Position numbers and translations under genes: made by a program
DNA from: an uncultured Haloferula sp.
GTDB lineage: Bacteria > Verrucomicrobiota > Verrucomicrobiae > Verrucomicrobiales > Akkermansiaceae
Reading direction: 5' to 3'
Length of the DNA: 6,527 nt
NCBI GenBank assembly: GCA_946481625.1
Contig: CAMLOZ010000216.1
Coordinates: forward strand, 1-6,527
Notes under the pieces: generated by a model
What the model saw: the letters and a program-made list of their open reading frames with translations, nothing else
Told to the model about the DNA's origin: nothing
Databases searched by the model: none
Shown: in pieces, positions 4,983 through 6,527 of the stretch
Position numbering within the stretch: the first letter of the stretch is position 1
Layout of the letters: each line of letters begins with the position of its first letter

Positions 4983-6527
4983 GTGAAACCCTCAAATCCC
5001 CATACCCGTCGCAACCTTCTCGAGACCGCTCTCGGCCTCGGTTGCATCCTCGCTTCCACCCTGCCTTCCGCTCATGCGGCCTCCCTGTATTGGGACGGCA
5101 CGAGCGCCGGCTGGGACGCCGTTGCCAACTGGTCCACCGTGGCCGGTGCCGCGACCCCCGACCCCGCCGCCGTCCCCGGCGCGGCGGATGACGTCATTTT
5201 CAACATCGATCCCGTGGACGGTGCCGTCACGGTCGGATTGAACGCAGCGCAGTCCGCGCGATCGCTCACCTTCAACAACACCGGGACCACGACGTTGCAA
5301 GGCGGCGGGACGGACCGCACGCTGGCGCTCGGTGCCGGAGGGATCCTGATGGATGCCGGGGCGGGTGCCGCCACCATCGGCTCGGCGACTGCCGGCCAAG
5401 CGGTAGCGGTCAACCTGAGCGCCAGCCAGACGTGGACCAACAACTCCACGGCCCCGTTGTCCCTCGGCAATTTCTTTACTTCCGCCGCTGGCGTCAACCT
5501 GACCAAAACGGGTTCCGGGCCGGTCGCGCTGACCTTCGCTGCGGCGGGCACAAGCACGCTCACCGGAACGCTCGACCTACAGGCGGGCAAATTGCTGATG
5601 TCCGGCGATGTGAACGTCGGCGGCTTGACGGGTGCGGGCACGATCGAAAACGGCGGCGCGGCTTCGAAGTGGTTCTTCCTTACCAACGCGACGGACAATG
5701 TTTTCTCCGGCAGCATCAAGGACCAGAGCGCGACGGTGCGGCTCGGCCTCGTGAAGAAAGGTGCGGGAATGCTGACCCTCAGTGGCACGAACAACCTGGG
5801 TGACAACTTCGCGATCGAGAACGGCTTGGTGAAGATCACCGGGAGCACGACAACGGGCGTAAATACCGGTAACGGCCAGACGTCCGTGGGCACGGTCGGC
5901 AACCAGAACGGCCGCCTGCTGATCGAAGGCGGGACGCTGAACGCGACGAAGAACACGAGCCCGAGCGTGGGGATAGGCACGGCAGCGAACTCGCAGGGCT
6001 TCCTCAAGATGTCCTCGGGTTCGATCACGACGACGAGCGAGTTTCACGTCGGCCGGGCGCAATCCGGATCCTTCTCCGCCTATACCCAGACCGGCGGCAC
6101 CCTGACCTCCGGCAACTGGCTGGTGGTGGGGCTGAACAACGACCGTGCGGTGTTCAACCAGAGCGGCGGCTCGGTCCAGGTGAACACCAACCGCGGGACC
6201 TTCGGCGCGGGCGGTAACAATTCGATCGGCGTGGTCAGCCTGAGCGGCGGGACCTTCAATGTCGCCGCTGGCAACAACTCGGGTATCTTCCTCGGGGAAA
6301 ACGGCACCGCGACCTTGAACCTGAGCGGCAGTGCCGCGATGACCCTTGCGACCAACGGCGGTGCGAACAGCGGCACGATGCAGTTCGCGGGCAACGCCGT
6401 CTCGTTGGCCGGGAACCTGAACCTGCTTGGCGGTACGCTGACGACCTTCGGGGTGACGAAGGGTAACTCGACGGGGACGGCGGTCTACCGCTTCAACCGG
6501 ATCCGCTACGCCGACGACGCGCCCATG
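4983..6527 (+). CDS. Exported autotransporter-associated beta-strand repeat (PATR-type) protein, C-terminus beyond right edge
   Basis: The frame is open for 515 codons to the window end with no stop. Residues 1-32 form a signal peptide: THE n-region is basic and contains TRRNLLE (8-14), close to a twin-arginine motif, followed by a hydrophobic stretch and AHA|A cleavage. The mature protein opens with LYWDGTSAGWDAVANW (35-50), the usual start of PATR proteins ('W.G....W...ANW'), and a VPGAADDVIF turn. PATR repeats occur at about 173-205 (LTKTGSGPVALTF..LQAGKLL) and 256-290 (VKKGAGMLTLSG..IENGLVKI). From about 312 a ladder of GG/SG turns recurs every 24-35 residues. Family knowledge: such proteins fold as right-handed beta-solenoids, often thousands of residues long, and are surface exposed or secreted, sometimes with a C-terminal autotransporter barrel or PEP-CTERM tag that cannot be seen here. 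Start choice: GTG 4983 sits right before the signal peptide. An in-frame GTG at 4917 would bury it. No Shine-Dalgarno is visible. Confidence 0.88.
   Translation, partial: MKPSNPHTRRNLLETALGLGCILASTLPSAHAASLYWDGTSAGWDAVANWSTVAGAATPDPAAVPGAADDVIFNIDPVDGAVTVGLNAAQSARSLTFNNTGTTTLQGGGTDRTLALGAGGILMDAGAGAATIGSATAGQAVAVNLSASQTWTNNSTAPLSLGNFFTSAAGVNLTKTGSGPVALTFAAAGTSTLTGTLDLQAGKLLMSGDVNVGGLTGAGTIENGGAASKWFFLTNATDNVFSGSIKDQSATVRLGLVKKGAGMLTLSGTNNLGDNFAIENGLVKITGSTTTGVNTGNGQTSVGTVGNQNGRLLIEGGTLNATKNTSPSVGIGTAANSQGFLKMSSGSITTTSEFHVGRAQSGSFSAYTQTGGTLTSGNWLVVGLNNDRAVFNQSGGSVQVNTNRGTFGAGGNNSIGVVSLSGGTFNVAAGNNSGIFLGENGTATLNLSGSAAMTLATNGGANSGTMQFAGNAVSLAGNLNLLGGTLTTFGVTKGNSTGTAVYRFNRIRYADDAPM
5499..6440 (+). 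repeat. Beta-solenoid repeat ladder within the PATR protein
   Basis: Two canonical PATR units (residues 173-205 and 256-290) are followed by shorter rungs, each with a small-residue turn and an alternating hydrophobic strand. They read LLIEGGTLNA (313-322), LKMSSGSITT (341-350), YTQTGGTLTS (367-376), FNQSGGSVQV (391-400), VSLSGGTFNV (418-427), LNLSGSAAMTL (445-455) and LNLLGGTLTT (479-488). Turn-to-turn spacing is about 29, 26, 24, 27, 27 and 35 residues, close to one or two solenoid turns. The DNA has diverged, so the repetition is visible mainly in protein. Confidence 0.7.

Noticed and set aside
4679..4995. Minus-strand open frames in the second intergenic region.
   Set aside because: They have no domain and mixed composition spanning AT- and GC-rich DNA, overlap each other in different frames, and one starts inside the beta-solenoid coding region.
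5034..5048. Possible lipoprotein box at the cysteine (residue 21) of the beta-solenoid signal peptide.
   Set aside because: The residues before the cysteine are L-G-L-G, which lack the hydrophobic residue at -3, and a good AHA|A site follows downstream.
5072..6028. Minus-strand open frames of 318, 161, 135 and 104 codons opposite the beta-solenoid gene.
   Set aside because: They are Pro/Val- or Arg-rich shadows with no domain, while the plus frame is continuous and has a signal peptide and PATR repeats.

Overview
The window looks like chromosomal DNA from a GC-rich member of the Verrucomicrobiota, perhaps a Luteolibacter- or Haloferula-like lineage. The clues are a LamG plus 'DxDGDGLPDxWE...TNLQEY...GTDP' surface protein, an autotransporter-associated beta-strand repeat protein, GTG starts and the absence of Shine-Dalgarno sites before the assigned starts. 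The lineage is inferred from protein style, not from a marker gene. No RNA gene, insertion sequence, CRISPR array or phage gene is visible.

Layout. (1) Positions 1-1355, minus strand: a gene running off the left edge. It encodes a 12-helix LplT-like MFS transporter, and its last visible residues look like the start of a PlsC-type acyltransferase domain, so it is probably a transporter-acyltransferase fusion for lysophospholipid recycling. (2) Positions 1356-1754: a divergent intergenic region with an AT-rich island carrying an 18-bp palindrome, then a GC-rich leader with several perfect hairpins. (3) Positions 1755-4514, plus strand: a complete 919-residue secreted protein with a signal peptide, a LamG-type domain, four acidic calcium-loop repeats, a second probable beta-sandwich, a fifth repeat and a C-terminal domain. 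(4) Positions 4534-4577: a strong intrinsic terminator. (5) Positions 4578-4982: a gene-free region, AT-rich in its first half, with a direct repeat at 21-bp spacing and a small hairpin. (6) Positions 4983-6527, plus strand: the first 515 residues of a large exported beta-solenoid (PATR-type) protein running off the right edge.

The two plus-strand genes both encode exported, repetitive, probably cell-surface or matrix proteins. The terminator and a 468-nt gap between them argue for separate transcripts. The transporter gene is divergent and looks like an unrelated membrane-lipid housekeeping function. I see no defence, biosynthetic or mobile system. The less explained parts are the structured leader of the LamG protein, the palindrome in the divergent promoter region, and the Tat-like signal peptide on the beta-solenoid protein.
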